Assembly: GCF_014203095.1 (NCBI RefSeq)
Contig: NZ_JACHIG010000005.1
Span: 124,001-188,000 of the forward strand
DNA: 64,000 nt
Direction: 5' to 3'
Origin: Prosthecobacter vanneervenii
GTDB lineage: Bacteria > Verrucomicrobiota > Verrucomicrobiia > Verrucomicrobiales > Verrucomicrobiaceae
Positions 9,016 to 17,326 of this stretch are shown piece after piece. The notes beneath the pieces were generated by a model. The model was not told where the DNA came from and did no database searches. It saw only the letters and a program-made list of their open reading frames with translations. A program made the position numbers and the translations under genes. The stretch's first letter is position 1; each line of letters starts with the position of its first letter.

Positions 9016-9537
9016 ATGAGTGAGTTTGAAGACATCCAGCGGTTGATTCGGCTGAAGCGCTATGAGCAGCCCGAGGAAGGTTTCACTGAGAAGTTCCTGG
9101 AGCAGTTCCATCAGCGCCAGCGCGCTGAGATGCTGCAAAAATCCTCCCTCGCCCTGTTCATGGAACGCGTGGGCACCTGGTGGGAAAATCTTCTGGTGCC
9201 AAAATGGGGCGTGGCCATGGCCGCCGCCGCCGTGTGCGCCGTGAGCGTGTGGATGGTCGCACAGCCCGCAAAAACGAATTCCGCGACAGCAGCCACCACA
9301 GCTGCACCCGCCGCCCAAGAGAAGCCCTTTGTGCCCAAGATGGATCTCAGCGACTTGCCGCCTGAGCGCCTGGCAGAAAAGAGCAAGCCCCAGCAGAAGC
9401 CTCTCCAGCAGGACAAGCTCATGAAGGTGCCTGGCAATTCATCCTCGCTCCCAGCCAGCAACCAGCAGGGAGGTCCCAGCGCGAACAAGGCCGCTCCGGC
9501 AGTCCAGTCGGGAGACAAAGGCAAACTGGGCCAGTAA
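9016..9537 (+). CDS. Single-pass membrane protein, possible anti-sigma partner
   Basis: 173 aa from the ATG at 9016 (MSEFEDIQRLIRLKRYE). A TTG at 8977 would add 13 residues. A charged cytoplasmic N-terminus of about 65 residues is followed by one membrane helix (WGVAMAAAAVCAVSVWMVA) and a Pro/Ala/Lys-rich tail outside the membrane. That layout, 45 bases after an ECF sigma gene, fits a membrane-tethered anti-sigma factor. However, I do not see a zinc anti-sigma (HxxxCxxC) motif, so the role is inferred from position and topology only. Confidence 0.65.
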   Translation: MSEFEDIQRLIRLKRYEQPEEGFTEKFLEQFHQRQRAEMLQKSSLALFMERVGTWWENLLVPKWGVAMAAAAVCAVSVWMVAQPAKTNSATAATTAAPAAQEKPFVPKMDLSDLPPERLAEKSKPQQKPLQQDKLMKVPGNSSSLPASNQQGGPSANKAAPAVQSGDKGKLGQ

Positions 9538-9540
9538 GCC

Positions 9541-9857
9541 CCATATCTCAGACTTTGCAGGCCCGGCCGCCGGAGTCTACCGGCAGCCAGCCCCCTTAAA
9601 AAGTTCTCTTTGCCAGCAGGGCAGGCCCGGCGTATTTTGCACGCTGCTCATGGGAGACCGCCCTGACAACCGCCTGATTATCCGAATTAGCCACGGACTC
9701 ATCCGCGCCTGACGCCGCCGGAAGAGTCCGTTGTCATGCATGCCCCGCGCTTTCAGGCGCCACCGGCATCCGGCGTCCCGGGATTCCACCTCCATCACAG
9801 GCCCGGACTGTTTTCTCGTTGCACCTCCCCCTTCCCCACTTCATTTCCCCTCCCCTC
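9541..9857 (+). other. Non-coding stretch before cimA with an inverted repeat
   Basis: About 320 bases with no convincing gene. The clearest structure is a perfect 8-bp inverted repeat, ACGGACTC (9693-9700) and GAGTCCGT (9724-9731), with a GC-rich 23-base loop that could fold internally. It lies about 125 bases upstream of the cimA start and could be part of a transcribed leader. No known riboswitch or T-box consensus was recognised. Confidence 0.3.
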
Positions 9858-11420
9858 ATGTCTCCTGTTACCATCTATGACACCACCTTGCGCGACGGCA
9901 CGCAGGGCACCGGCATCTCCTTCAGCACCCTCGACAAAATCCGCGTGGCGGAAAAGCTCGATGACTTTGGCGTGCACTACATCGAAGGCGGCTGGCCCGG
10001 CTCCAACCCCAAGGACGCCGCCTTCTTTGAGGAGGCCTCCAAGCGCTCGTGGAAAAAGGCCAAGATCACGGCCTTTGGCATGACCCGCCGTGGCAAAATG
10101 AAGGTGGAGGACGATCCGCAGGTGAAGATGCTGCTGGATGCCAAGACCCCCGCCGTGACCGTGGTGGGCAAGACCTGGGCGCTGCACGTGACGGAGGTCT
10201 TCCAAGTCACGCTGGAGGAAAACCTGGCCATGATCTCCGACACCGTTGCCTATCTGAAAAAGCACGGTCGCGAAGTGCTGTATGATGCGGAGCATTTCTT
10301 CGACAGCTACAAGGAGAACCCGGAATACTCCCTCAAGACCATCAAGGCCGCACAGGATGCCGGAGCCGACCTCATCGTGCTCTGCGAGACCAATGGCGGC
10401 GCACTTCCGGAGTTTGTCGAAGAGACCACGCGTCAGGTCATCGCCCATCTGGGCCGCCCGGTGGGCATCCACACGCACAATGACGGCGGTGTGGGCGTGG
10501 CCAATGCGCTGGCCGCTGTGCGCGCCGGCGCCTGCCAGGTGCAGGGCACCATCAATGGCTACGGCGAGCGCGTGGGGAACTGCAACCTCACCACCATCAT
10601 GCCGAATCTTCAGATCAAGATGGGCATCGATCTCGGCCTCGACCTCACCCACCTGCGTGATCTGGCCCACTTTGTGGACGAGCTGGCCAATGTGCCGCAC
10701 GACATCCGTGCGCCCTATGTGGGCGTGGCGGCCTTCACGCATAAAGGCGGCCTGCATGTGCACGCGGTGCAGAAGCTAGCGCGGACCTATGAGCACGTGG
10801 ACCCCACCCTGGTGGGCAACCAGCGCGTCATCACCATTTCGGACATGTCCGGTCAGTCGAATGTGCTCATCAAGGCCGAAGGCATGGGCTTCAAGTTTGC
10901 CAAAGGAGACGCCCGTGTGCAGACCATTCTGGCCGAGGTGAAGCGCCTCGAAAGCGAAGGCTATGAATTTGAAGCTGCGGAGGCCTCTTTCGAAATGCTC
11001 ATCCGCAAGCAGCTCGGCCAGTACCAGCCGCTGTTCAACCTCATCGAATACCACTCCACGCACCGCTTCCACGGCGGCGAGCACGGCTTTGAAACCTGCG
11101 AGGCCACGATCAAGATCGAGGCAGGCGGCAACCGCGTCTATACTGTGGATGAAGGAGACGGCCCTGTGAACGCGCTGGACAATGCGCTGCGCAAAGCCCT
11201 GCTGCCTCTCTTCCCCGCGCTGAAGGACATGCGCCTGGCGGACTACAAGGTGCGCATCATCGACGGAGGCACCGGCACGGCGGCCAAGACCCGCGTGCTC
11301 ATCACCAGCACCGACGGCAACGCCACCTGGAGCACCGTGGGCGTGAGCTTCAACATCATCGACGCCAGCTGGAAGGCGCTGGTGGATGGCATTGAGTATT
11401 TCCTGCTGAAGCGTTCCTAA
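9858..11420 (+). CDS. cimA: (R)-citramalate synthase
   Basis: 520 aa from the ATG at 9858 (MSPVTIYDTTLRDGTQG); the in-frame ATG at 9819 adds a tail unlike the family. It condenses pyruvate with acetyl-CoA to citramalate, opening the threonine-independent route to 2-oxobutyrate and isoleucine. The HMGL-like barrel shows TLRDGTQG, YIEGGWPGSNPKD, HTHNDGGVGVANALAAV, NGYGERVGN and FTHKGGLHVHAV. The C-terminal LeuA-type regulatory domain is also present (about residues 400-515). The FFEEASK and GGWPGSNPKD features separate it from 2-isopropylmalate synthase. Its stop overlaps that of the convergent pseudouridine synthase in the four bases CTAA. Confidence 0.9.
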   Translation: MSPVTIYDTTLRDGTQGTGISFSTLDKIRVAEKLDDFGVHYIEGGWPGSNPKDAAFFEEASKRSWKKAKITAFGMTRRGKMKVEDDPQVKMLLDAKTPAVTVVGKTWALHVTEVFQVTLEENLAMISDTVAYLKKHGREVLYDAEHFFDSYKENPEYSLKTIKAAQDAGADLIVLCETNGGALPEFVEETTRQVIAHLGRPVGIHTHNDGGVGVANALAAVRAGACQVQGTINGYGERVGNCNLTTIMPNLQIKMGIDLGLDLTHLRDLAHFVDELANVPHDIRAPYVGVAAFTHKGGLHVHAVQKLARTYEHVDPTLVGNQRVITISDMSGQSNVLIKAEGMGFKFAKGDARVQTILAEVKRLESEGYEFEAAEASFEMLIRKQLGQYQPLFNLIEYHSTHRFHGGEHGFETCEATIKIEAGGNRVYTVDEGDGPVNALDNALRKALLPLFPALKDMRLADYKVRIIDGGTGTAAKTRVLITSTDGNATWSTVGVSFNIIDASWKALVDGIEYFLLKRS

Positions 11421-12163
11421 ACCGCCTTCATCCCCGCCGCCTCCAGCACCGCACTCAGGTCTGGGGGCAGCGGCGCAGTAATGGTGAGCGGCTGGCCTGA
11501 GGCGGGATGCTTCAGGCTGAGCTGATGCGCGTGGAGAAAGAGCCGCTTGGCCAGGATGGATTTGCGCAGCTTGCGGTTGAGCTCAAAGGAGCCGTACACA
11601 TCGTCCCCCACCAGCGGGATCTGGCGTGAGGCGGCCTGCACACGAATCTGGTGCGTCTTGCCGGTGATAAGTTCCACCTCGATCAGCAAGATGCGATGCA
11701 GCGCGCTGCGCTCCAGCACGCGGTATTTCGCCTCGGCATTGGGGCGCTGACCGTGACGCACAGTGCTGCGCACTTGATTGCGTTCGTGGGCGGTCACGAG
11801 GTGATCCAACCACACGCCCTCTGGCTTCAGCGCGCCACCGCCGCTGCACAGGGCCAGGTATTTTTTGCGCACCTGCTCGGCTTCAAAGAGAGCACGACAT
11901 GCAGCGGCCGTTTTTTCATCCTTGGCCCCCAGCAGCACGCCCGAGGTGTCCTGGTCCAGACGGTGCAGCAGCCATACCACTCCGGCGGCGGTTTTGAAGC
12001 AGCGCCGGTCGGCATCGTAGCTGCCCTCAAAGGCCGAAGTCTGCGGCTTGCCGCTTTTCGGATTGGGATGGGAGAGCACTCCATGCGGCTTGTTCACCAC
12101 GATGAGAAAGCGATCCTCATGCAGCACATCGCAGCGGGTCATGGCGGAGGCAGGCGTTGTCAT
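11417..12163 (-). CDS. RluA-family RNA pseudouridine synthase
   Basis: 248 aa. It isomerises uridine in rRNA or tRNA. The catalytic motif HRLDQDTSG has the nucleophilic aspartate at D70. The start of the fold is LIVVNKPHGVLSHP, and the late motif LITGKTHQIRVQAASRQIPLVGDDVYG is typical of RluA/RluC/RluD/TruC enzymes. No S4 domain precedes it, so a TruC- or RluA-like single-domain enzyme is likely. The target base cannot be told from the sequence. Its ATG overlaps the stop of the upstream reductase gene (ATGA, 12160-12163), so the pair is coupled. Confidence 0.88.
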   Translation of the reverse strand: MTTPASAMTRCDVLHEDRFLIVVNKPHGVLSHPNPKSGKPQTSAFEGSYDADRRCFKTAAGVVWLLHRLDQDTSGVLLGAKDEKTAAACRALFEAEQVRKKYLALCSGGGALKPEGVWLDHLVTAHERNQVRSTVRHGQRPNAEAKYRVLERSALHRILLIEVELITGKTHQIRVQAASRQIPLVGDDVYGSFELNRKLRKSILAKRLFLHAHQLSLKHPASGQPLTITAPLPPDLSAVLEAAGMKAV

Positions 12164-13044
12164 TTCGGCTGATACTTCTCCACCAGGTATTCCTCCAGCG
12201 CATCATACCAGCTGCGAATCTCTGCTCCAAGCAGGCCGCCCAGCTTCTGATTGCTCATCAGCGTCATGAGCGGCCGTGGGGCTTTGAGCTGGGTCAGGCT
12301 GGCCAGCGGGATGGGCTGCACACGCGTGGTCTTCACCGGCAACCCCAGGCGGTGCGCGATCTCCAGCGCGGCCTCGGCCCAGGAATGCCAGGAGGCGATG
12401 CCGCTGTTGCACAGGTGCAGCGGCCCGGAGACATCGGGATGACTGATGATGAGTTGCTCGACCCAGCGGCAGATGTCCGCATTGCTGGTCGGCGCGGAAA
12501 CTTTGTCCACCACAGCCGCGAGATCATCGGTCTGCAGCGCCTTTTGAATGATGTTGTCCGGATGGCTGGCCTTGAAATGTCCAAACAGCCACGACACACG
12601 CGCCACGAGCGCCCGGGGAGAGGCCTGCAGCACCGCCTGCTCTCCGGCGAGCTTGGTGCGGCCATAGACGTTCACAGGCAGTGTCTCATCCTGCTCGGTC
12701 AATACATCATGAGGCTCGCCGCTGAAGACGTAATCCGTGCTGAAGTGGACCATGCGGGCACCCCGCTTCTGACAGCACTCCGCCAGGACCTGCGGCGTCA
12801 CGGCATTGGCCAGAAAAGCACGCTGCGGCTCCACTTCGCATACATCAGGGCTGGTCATACCAGCTGCATTGAGCAGCACATCAAAGTCACGGCCAGCCAG
12901 AGCCGCTGAAACCGTGTCCGGCTTTTCAAAATCCAGCTCGGCACGCCCCAGGGTGGAGGTCTGAAATCTGGGTGAAAAGTGGCTTTGCAAGGCACGCCCC
13001 AGGCCACCGGTGGCGCCGAGGATGAGGATGCGAGGTGCTGGCAT
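12160..13044 (-). CDS. dTDP-4-dehydrorhamnose reductase-like (SDR) protein
   Basis: 294 aa from the ATG at 13044. The Rossmann motif GATGGLGRAL (10-19), the STDYVFSG segment (102-109) and the YGRTK catalytic pair Y127/K131 place it in the RmlD branch of extended short-chain reductases, which make dTDP-L-rhamnose or related sugars, or act as the MAT2B-like branch. No rmlA, rmlB or rmlC lies nearby, so the substrate is uncertain. It is divergent from the FAD oxidoreductase at 13120 (75 bases apart) and coupled to the downstream pseudouridine synthase. The frame stays open far upstream, but that part is antisense to the FAD oxidoreductase and is not coding. Confidence 0.8.
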   Translation of the reverse strand: MPAPRILILGATGGLGRALQSHFSPRFQTSTLGRAELDFEKPDTVSAALAGRDFDVLLNAAGMTSPDVCEVEPQRAFLANAVTPQVLAECCQKRGARMVHFSTDYVFSGEPHDVLTEQDETLPVNVYGRTKLAGEQAVLQASPRALVARVSWLFGHFKASHPDNIIQKALQTDDLAAVVDKVSAPTSNADICRWVEQLIISHPDVSGPLHLCNSGIASWHSWAEAALEIAHRLGLPVKTTRVQPIPLASLTQLKAPRPLMTLMSNQKLGGLLGAEIRSWYDALEEYLVEKYQPK

Positions 13045-13119
13045 GCCCCATGCTTGCCACGCCTCCGGCGCTTGCAAAGCTAAAAGGCATCTCCATAGAT
13101 GGGCGCGCCATAGTTCAGA

Positions 13120-14394
13120 ATGAGTGATGTGCAGCCCAGAATCGTGATTGTCGGCGCCGGCCTTGCGGGGCTGGCCTGTGCTCGCGTGCTGGCGGCTGCC
13201 GGTCGTCCCTTCATGATTCTGGAAGCCTCCAATGCCGTGGGCGGCCGCGTGCGCACGGACAAGGTGGATGGCTTTCTGCTGGACCGTGGCTTTCAGATCT
13301 TCCTGCCAGCCTACCCCGAAGCGCGGCGTGTGCTCGACTACGAGGCACTGGACCTGCGGCCCATCTACCGTGGTGCCGATGTCTTTGTGAAGAACCGCTT
13401 CCACCGCATGGCGGATCCGCTGGCACACCCGCTCGCAGCCCTGAAAAACATGGGCGAGGAAGTGGCCACGCTGCGTGACAAATGGACCACGCTGCTGCTG
13501 CGCAAGGAGGTCTTTGGCATGCGCGAGCCTCCGCTGGAGCTGCCTGAAATGGAGACGGAGGATTATCTGCGGGATTTCGGCTTCTCGGAGAACATGATCG
13601 ACCGCTTCTTCCGCCCCTTCTTCGGCGGCATCTTTCTGGAGAAGGATCTGCGCACCAGCGCACGCATGATGCTGTTTTTGTTCTCCATGTTTGACCGCGC
13701 AGGCACCGCCCTGCCGGCACGCGGCATGCAGTCCATCCCCGAGCAGCTGGCCATGTCCCTGCCTCCCGGCAGCCTGCGGCTGAATGCACCTGTCTCCGCC
13801 GTGCGTGCCGGAGAGGTGACGCTGGACACAGGAGAGGTGCTGCAGGCAGACCACGTCATCGTGGCCGTGGGCGAGGAGGTGGCCAGCCGCCTTCTTCCTG
13901 CCGAGGAAAACAGCGCTCCGCTGCTGCCCAGCCGCTCCACCACCTGCCTCTACTTTGCCACGGATGAGCTGCCGCCCGGAGATGCCATCCTGCATCTGGA
14001 CGGCGATGGACGCGGACCGGTGAACAGCGTGCTGGTACTCTCCCGCGTCTCGCCGCACTATGCTCCGCCCGGACAGCATCTGATCTCCGCCTCCATCATC
14101 GGAGCACCTTCCAGCACCGAGCTGGAGCAGGTGGTACGTGAGCAGATGTGCCGCTGGTTTGGCGACAAGGTCGTCTCCCGCTGGCGCCACCTGCGCACCT
14201 ACCAGATCCGCCACGCCCAGCCGGAAAGCCGCCAGCTGCGCCTGGGCACAGGCCCGCTCTCCAGCGTGATCCAGCCCGGCCTCTACCGCTGCGGCGACTG
14301 GTGCGAAAACGTCTCCATCAACGGCGCGCTGCTCAGCGGCCGTCGGTGCGGAATGGCGGTAATGAAATCGTTGGGAGATCCGAGCTTGGATTGA
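13120..14394 (+). CDS. FAD-dependent amine oxidase-like oxidoreductase
   Basis: 424 aa. The N-terminal dinucleotide-binding motif is IVIVGAGLAGLACARVL (8-24), and ILEASNAVGGRVRT follows (33-46), the classic start of the flavin amine oxidase, phytoene desaturase and protoporphyrinogen oxidase superfamily. The C-terminal FAD motif appears as YRCGDWCENVSINGALLSGRR. The protein has no signal peptide. The substrate is unknown; no carotenoid or haem gene lies beside it. Its last 62 bases overlap the end of the convergent lipoprotein gene. Confidence 0.85.
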   Translation: MSDVQPRIVIVGAGLAGLACARVLAAAGRPFMILEASNAVGGRVRTDKVDGFLLDRGFQIFLPAYPEARRVLDYEALDLRPIYRGADVFVKNRFHRMADPLAHPLAALKNMGEEVATLRDKWTTLLLRKEVFGMREPPLELPEMETEDYLRDFGFSENMIDRFFRPFFGGIFLEKDLRTSARMMLFLFSMFDRAGTALPARGMQSIPEQLAMSLPPGSLRLNAPVSAVRAGEVTLDTGEVLQADHVIVAVGEEVASRLLPAEENSAPLLPSRSTTCLYFATDELPPGDAILHLDGDGRGPVNSVLVLSRVSPHYAPPGQHLISASIIGAPSSTELEQVVREQMCRWFGDKVVSRWRHLRTYQIRHAQPESRQLRLGTGPLSSVIQPGLYRCGDWCENVSINGALLSGRRCGMAVMKSLGDPSLD

Positions 14395-14806
14395 CCACCG
14401 GAGGCGACTCTGTGGGCAGCACGAAAGGATTGATGGTGGCCGGAGCGTTGGTCAGCCGCACCTCCACCTTGGTGGCCCCAAATTTATCCTTTTTCTTTTC
14501 TGCAAGGGCGCGCAGCTCCTGTGCCACGCTTTCGGCATCGGCGCGGTTGGCAAGATCGTGAATGGTCAGGGTGGTGACACCCACGCCCGGCTGCACCTCG
14601 ATCTTGCTGGCCGGCACACCCATGCCCTCATGGATGAGCTTCTCCCACTCGGCGGCATGCTGCAGATCTGTGGCCGTGACCAGACCCGCCTGATGGTAGC
14701 GATCCTCGTTCGGATTGTGCGCAGTCGTGGCAGAGGCTGCTGGCTTGCTCTGGCAGGCAGCCAGACAGGCGCACACAGAGAGTGGGAGGAAGAGTCTGAG
14801 GGTCAC
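14333..14806 (-). CDS. Lipoprotein, 157 aa
   Basis: The N-terminus MTLRLFLPLSVCACLAAC is a lipoprotein signal with lipobox LAAC (Cys18). The mature protein is soluble, with a central part (HEGMGVPASKIEVQPGVGVTTLTIHDL) that looks like a small alpha/beta domain. It has no known catalytic motif. The start overlaps the stop of the upstream acyltransferase gene by four bases (14803-14806), so they are coupled. The last 20 codons lie inside the convergent FAD oxidoreductase gene, which is an unusually long overlap. The function is unknown. Confidence 0.7.
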   Translation of the reverse strand: MTLRLFLPLSVCACLAACQSKPAASATTAHNPNEDRYHQAGLVTATDLQHAAEWEKLIHEGMGVPASKIEVQPGVGVTTLTIHDLANRADAESVAQELRALAEKKKDKFGATKVEVRLTNAPATINPFVLPTESPPVVNPSSDLPTISLPPFRTDGR

Positions 14807-16017
14807 AGTTTGAGGAATGCTTTCTGCTTATACAGCCACCAGCAGATGAGCCAAAGCACAAATAGCACGCCGCAACGATCAATCACAGGCGCCCAATAGG
14901 CCGGGAAGGCCGTCTCTGGCAGGTGCTTGTGCAGGTTCTCCAGGATCCAGCCTGCGCACAGGCTGTGAAGCAGATAGATGATGATGCTGTTCATGCCCAC
15001 GACCACCAGTGGAAACACCAGCCGCCGCATGCCGAGGATCTCCACCACGAGATAAAAAATGGAAAGCAGGATGAGCACCCAGCCACCGCTAAGCACGGCC
15101 CAGGAGGGCGTCCAGATGCGCTTCACCACGGGCAGAAGTGTGTACTGGTCCAGCTGCGGGCCCACGAAGGGCAGCACACGCACATCCAGCACGGTGCCCA
15201 GCACCAACAGCAGAATGCCAATAATGAAAAGCGTGGCACACTTGCTCTTGTCAGACTTGGTGCTGCGCATGAGGAAGCTGCCGGTCAGTGCGCCGCCCAG
15301 CATGGTGGCCAGTGCGGGGATAAAATTCAGCGTCTGATAACCACCGGCATTGTATTGAAAGGGCTGCGCCTGCGGCAGCAAATTGAGGAACCAGCGGTCA
15401 AACGCCGCGGCGGCATTCGTGTGGATGCTCCAGTGTCCGGCAAAGCCCTGCAGCACGGCACGCTCCGTGCCCTTCATGCCGGAGATGGCGGCCAGATCCT
15501 GAGCCGAGGGCAGCGGGTGATTCACAAAGAACCAGGTGTATCCCGCCAGGATAAGAATGATGGCAGAGAGCACATACTCCCAGCCCATGCGGGTGAACAG
15601 AAAGAGGAAGAAGTACCCCAGGCCAATCTGCGCCAGCACATTGGTGAAGGCAAAAACCGTGTGCTTGTCCGCCGAGCGCGTGGCCAGCATCACCCCCAGT
15701 GCCACCAGCAGGATGGAGCGTGAGAGCGCGTGCCAGGCCATGCCAATGTAGGACTGCCCGTGCTCGCGCCGCTTGGCGTAGGAAAACGGCACCGCCATGC
15801 CCACCATGAACATGAAGCTCGGCTGGATCAGGTCCCACAACGAACAGCCCTGCCAGTCCTGATGGGCAAACTGGGGCTTGATGAACTCCCAGAGGGTGCC
15901 CGGATGCGCGGAGGCCATCTGCACAATGCCGAAGCCCGAGGAGGCCATCAGCAGCATGATGAACCCTCGAAACGCATCGAGGGAAAGGAGTCGTTGGTTG
16001 GTGGTGGTTGGATTCAT
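14803..16017 (-). CDS. DUF5009/HGSNAT-type membrane acyltransferase-like protein
   Basis: 404 aa from the ATG at 16017 (MNPTTTNQRLLSLDAFRGF); a start five codons upstream is less likely. About ten to eleven membrane helices are visible. SLDAFRGFIMLLM in the first helix and CSLWDLIQPSFMFMVGMAVPFS are hallmarks of the NagX/DUF5009 family, related to heparan-alpha-glucosaminide N-acetyltransferase, which carries acyl groups across the membrane onto amino sugars. The family is abundant in Bacteroidetes and Verrucomicrobia that degrade polysaccharides. It is translationally coupled to the downstream lipoprotein gene. The substrate cannot be read from the sequence. Confidence 0.85.
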   Translation of the reverse strand: MNPTTTNQRLLSLDAFRGFIMLLMASSGFGIVQMASAHPGTLWEFIKPQFAHQDWQGCSLWDLIQPSFMFMVGMAVPFSYAKRREHGQSYIGMAWHALSRSILLVALGVMLATRSADKHTVFAFTNVLAQIGLGYFFLFLFTRMGWEYVLSAIILILAGYTWFFVNHPLPSAQDLAAISGMKGTERAVLQGFAGHWSIHTNAAAAFDRWFLNLLPQAQPFQYNAGGYQTLNFIPALATMLGGALTGSFLMRSTKSDKSKCATLFIIGILLLVLGTVLDVRVLPFVGPQLDQYTLLPVVKRIWTPSWAVLSGGWVLILLSIFYLVVEILGMRRLVFPLVVVGMNSIIIYLLHSLCAGWILENLHKHLPETAFPAYWAPVIDRCGVLFVLWLICWWLYKQKAFLKL

Positions 16018-16079
16018 GGCGTGAACCACCAACGCCGCTTGCGCGCGCCTGCTATCGGGCGCGGCTCAGGTATTCAAAA

Positions 16080-16529
16080 TCAGGCGGCTGCCTTAAGCAC
16101 TTCGTGCGTGTGGATCGCAGGATTCACGATGTCGCGCACAAACTGGGCAGGTTCCGCGCCTTCGCCAAAGACGTAGATGCGGGTGCGCAGCGTCAGCTTT
16201 TTGATCTCAAAGCCCGGATTTGGCGTGCCCCGGTAGTAGTTGAGGATCATCTCCTTCTCCAGGTCCAGCGCCGCGCCTTTCATGCCGTATTCCAGCACAA
16301 AGGCGGCCTTGGCAAACGCGGGCTCTCCGCCCACGCGGGCCTCCTGGCTGATGGAGTCGATCAGCACCTTGTCCACAAAGGCCTTCAGCGCGGCCTCGTC
16401 TCCTTCAAACTCGATCTTGTACACCCGGCCCTCGCGGTACTTCAGCGGCAGCGGATGCGGGGCATACAGCAGCTTGTGGCAGTCGCTTTCAGTGTCGAAT
16501 TTACCGAGGATTTCAAAAATTTGGGTCAC
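16080..16529 (-). CDS. Hypothetical protein, about 149 aa
   Basis: The coding part is clear from about 16500 downwards: LLYAPHPLPLKYREGRVYKIEF, then NYYRGTPNPGFEIKKL and RTRIYVFGEGAEPAQFVRD. There is no ATG in a suitable place. A GTG at 16529 (VTQIFEILGKFD) is the most reasonable start, although no good ribosome binding site sits directly before it. The protein is soluble, acidic and of mixed alpha/beta look. I do not recognise the family. It is divergent from the FHA gene. Confidence 0.6.
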   Translation of the reverse strand: MTQIFEILGKFDTESDCHKLLYAPHPLPLKYREGRVYKIEFEGDEAALKAFVDKVLIDSISQEARVGGEPAFAKAAFVLEYGMKGAALDLEKEMILNYYRGTPNPGFEIKKLTLRTRIYVFGEGAEPAQFVRDIVNPAIHTHEVLKAAA

Positions 16530-16649
16530 AGTGGTGGCGGGGATGGTTGCCCCCTCCCTAGCGGAGAACACCGCCCCGCGCAAGCCCGCAGCCAGGTCCT
16601 GTGAATCCCTCTTGCCACTCCAGCCCCGGCCTGCTAGAACTGCGCTGTT

Positions 16650-17159
16650 ATGCCCCGAATTCAATTCACCACTCCTGAAGGTGCTTCCGGCACACTCGAA
16701 CTCGACTCTGAACGCATGTCCCTGGGCCGCGCTGACGACAATCAGCTCGTGATCGCAGATGAATCCGTTTCCAGTCATCATGGTGAAGTCTCCTTCGACG
16801 GCAGCGGCTGGACCCTCACCGACCTCGGTTCCACCAACGGCACCAAACTCGGCGGCTCCCGTGTGGAAAGCATTCAGCTCACCGCAGGTGGTGCCTTCCA
16901 GCTCGGAAACGTCAACTGCGTGTTTATCGGAGACGAAGCCGCTGAGGAGGATGCCTATTCCGCCCCCACGATCATGGTCTCCGCACCAGCCAGCGGCGGC
17001 TACGGCAGCCAGCCCTACAACGGAAAGCTGCGCCAGGGCTTTGGCCCGAAGGTGAAGGAAAAGAACCCCGGCGGCGCCTTGCTGACCCTGCTGGGCGTCG
17101 TGGGCCTTCTGGCATGCGGTGCCGCTGTTTATTTTGCCAATCAAATGGGAGTCAACTGA
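16650..17159 (+). CDS. FHA-domain protein with C-terminal membrane anchor
   Basis: 169 aa. Residues 1-90 form a forkhead-associated domain that binds phosphothreonine peptides. The key positions are GR (26-27), SSHH (41-44) and LGSTNGT (59-65). A linker of about 45 residues with Ser/Ala/Gly and a basic patch leads to one membrane helix (ALLTLLGVVGLLACGAAVYFA) at the C-terminus. The FHA domain is therefore probably tethered on the cytoplasmic face. No Ser/Thr kinase lies next to it. purA follows on the same strand after 167 bases. Confidence 0.85.
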   Translation: MPRIQFTTPEGASGTLELDSERMSLGRADDNQLVIADESVSSHHGEVSFDGSGWTLTDLGSTNGTKLGGSRVESIQLTAGGAFQLGNVNCVFIGDEAAEEDAYSAPTIMVSAPASGGYGSQPYNGKLRQGFGPKVKEKNPGGALLTLLGVVGLLACGAAVYFANQMGVN

Positions 17160-17326
17160 GACCGAAACATCCGTAAACATCATCTGAGCACGCGCTCGCT
17201 TTCCGGGTCTTTTTGCGCCTGGATATTCCAGCGGTCATTACACCGCCGTGGCACAGCCTGCGCGTCACAAAAAACCCCTCGCGGGCCCCTTCCCCAAGGC
17301 ACCGCCATCCCCTGAAAAAAGAATCC

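Noticed and set aside
12160-14214. A 684-codon minus frame as a fusion with the dTDP-rhamnose reductase-like protein
   Set aside because: The part above 13044 is antisense to the FAD oxidoreductase, which has clear family motifs. The reductase has a normal start at 13044.
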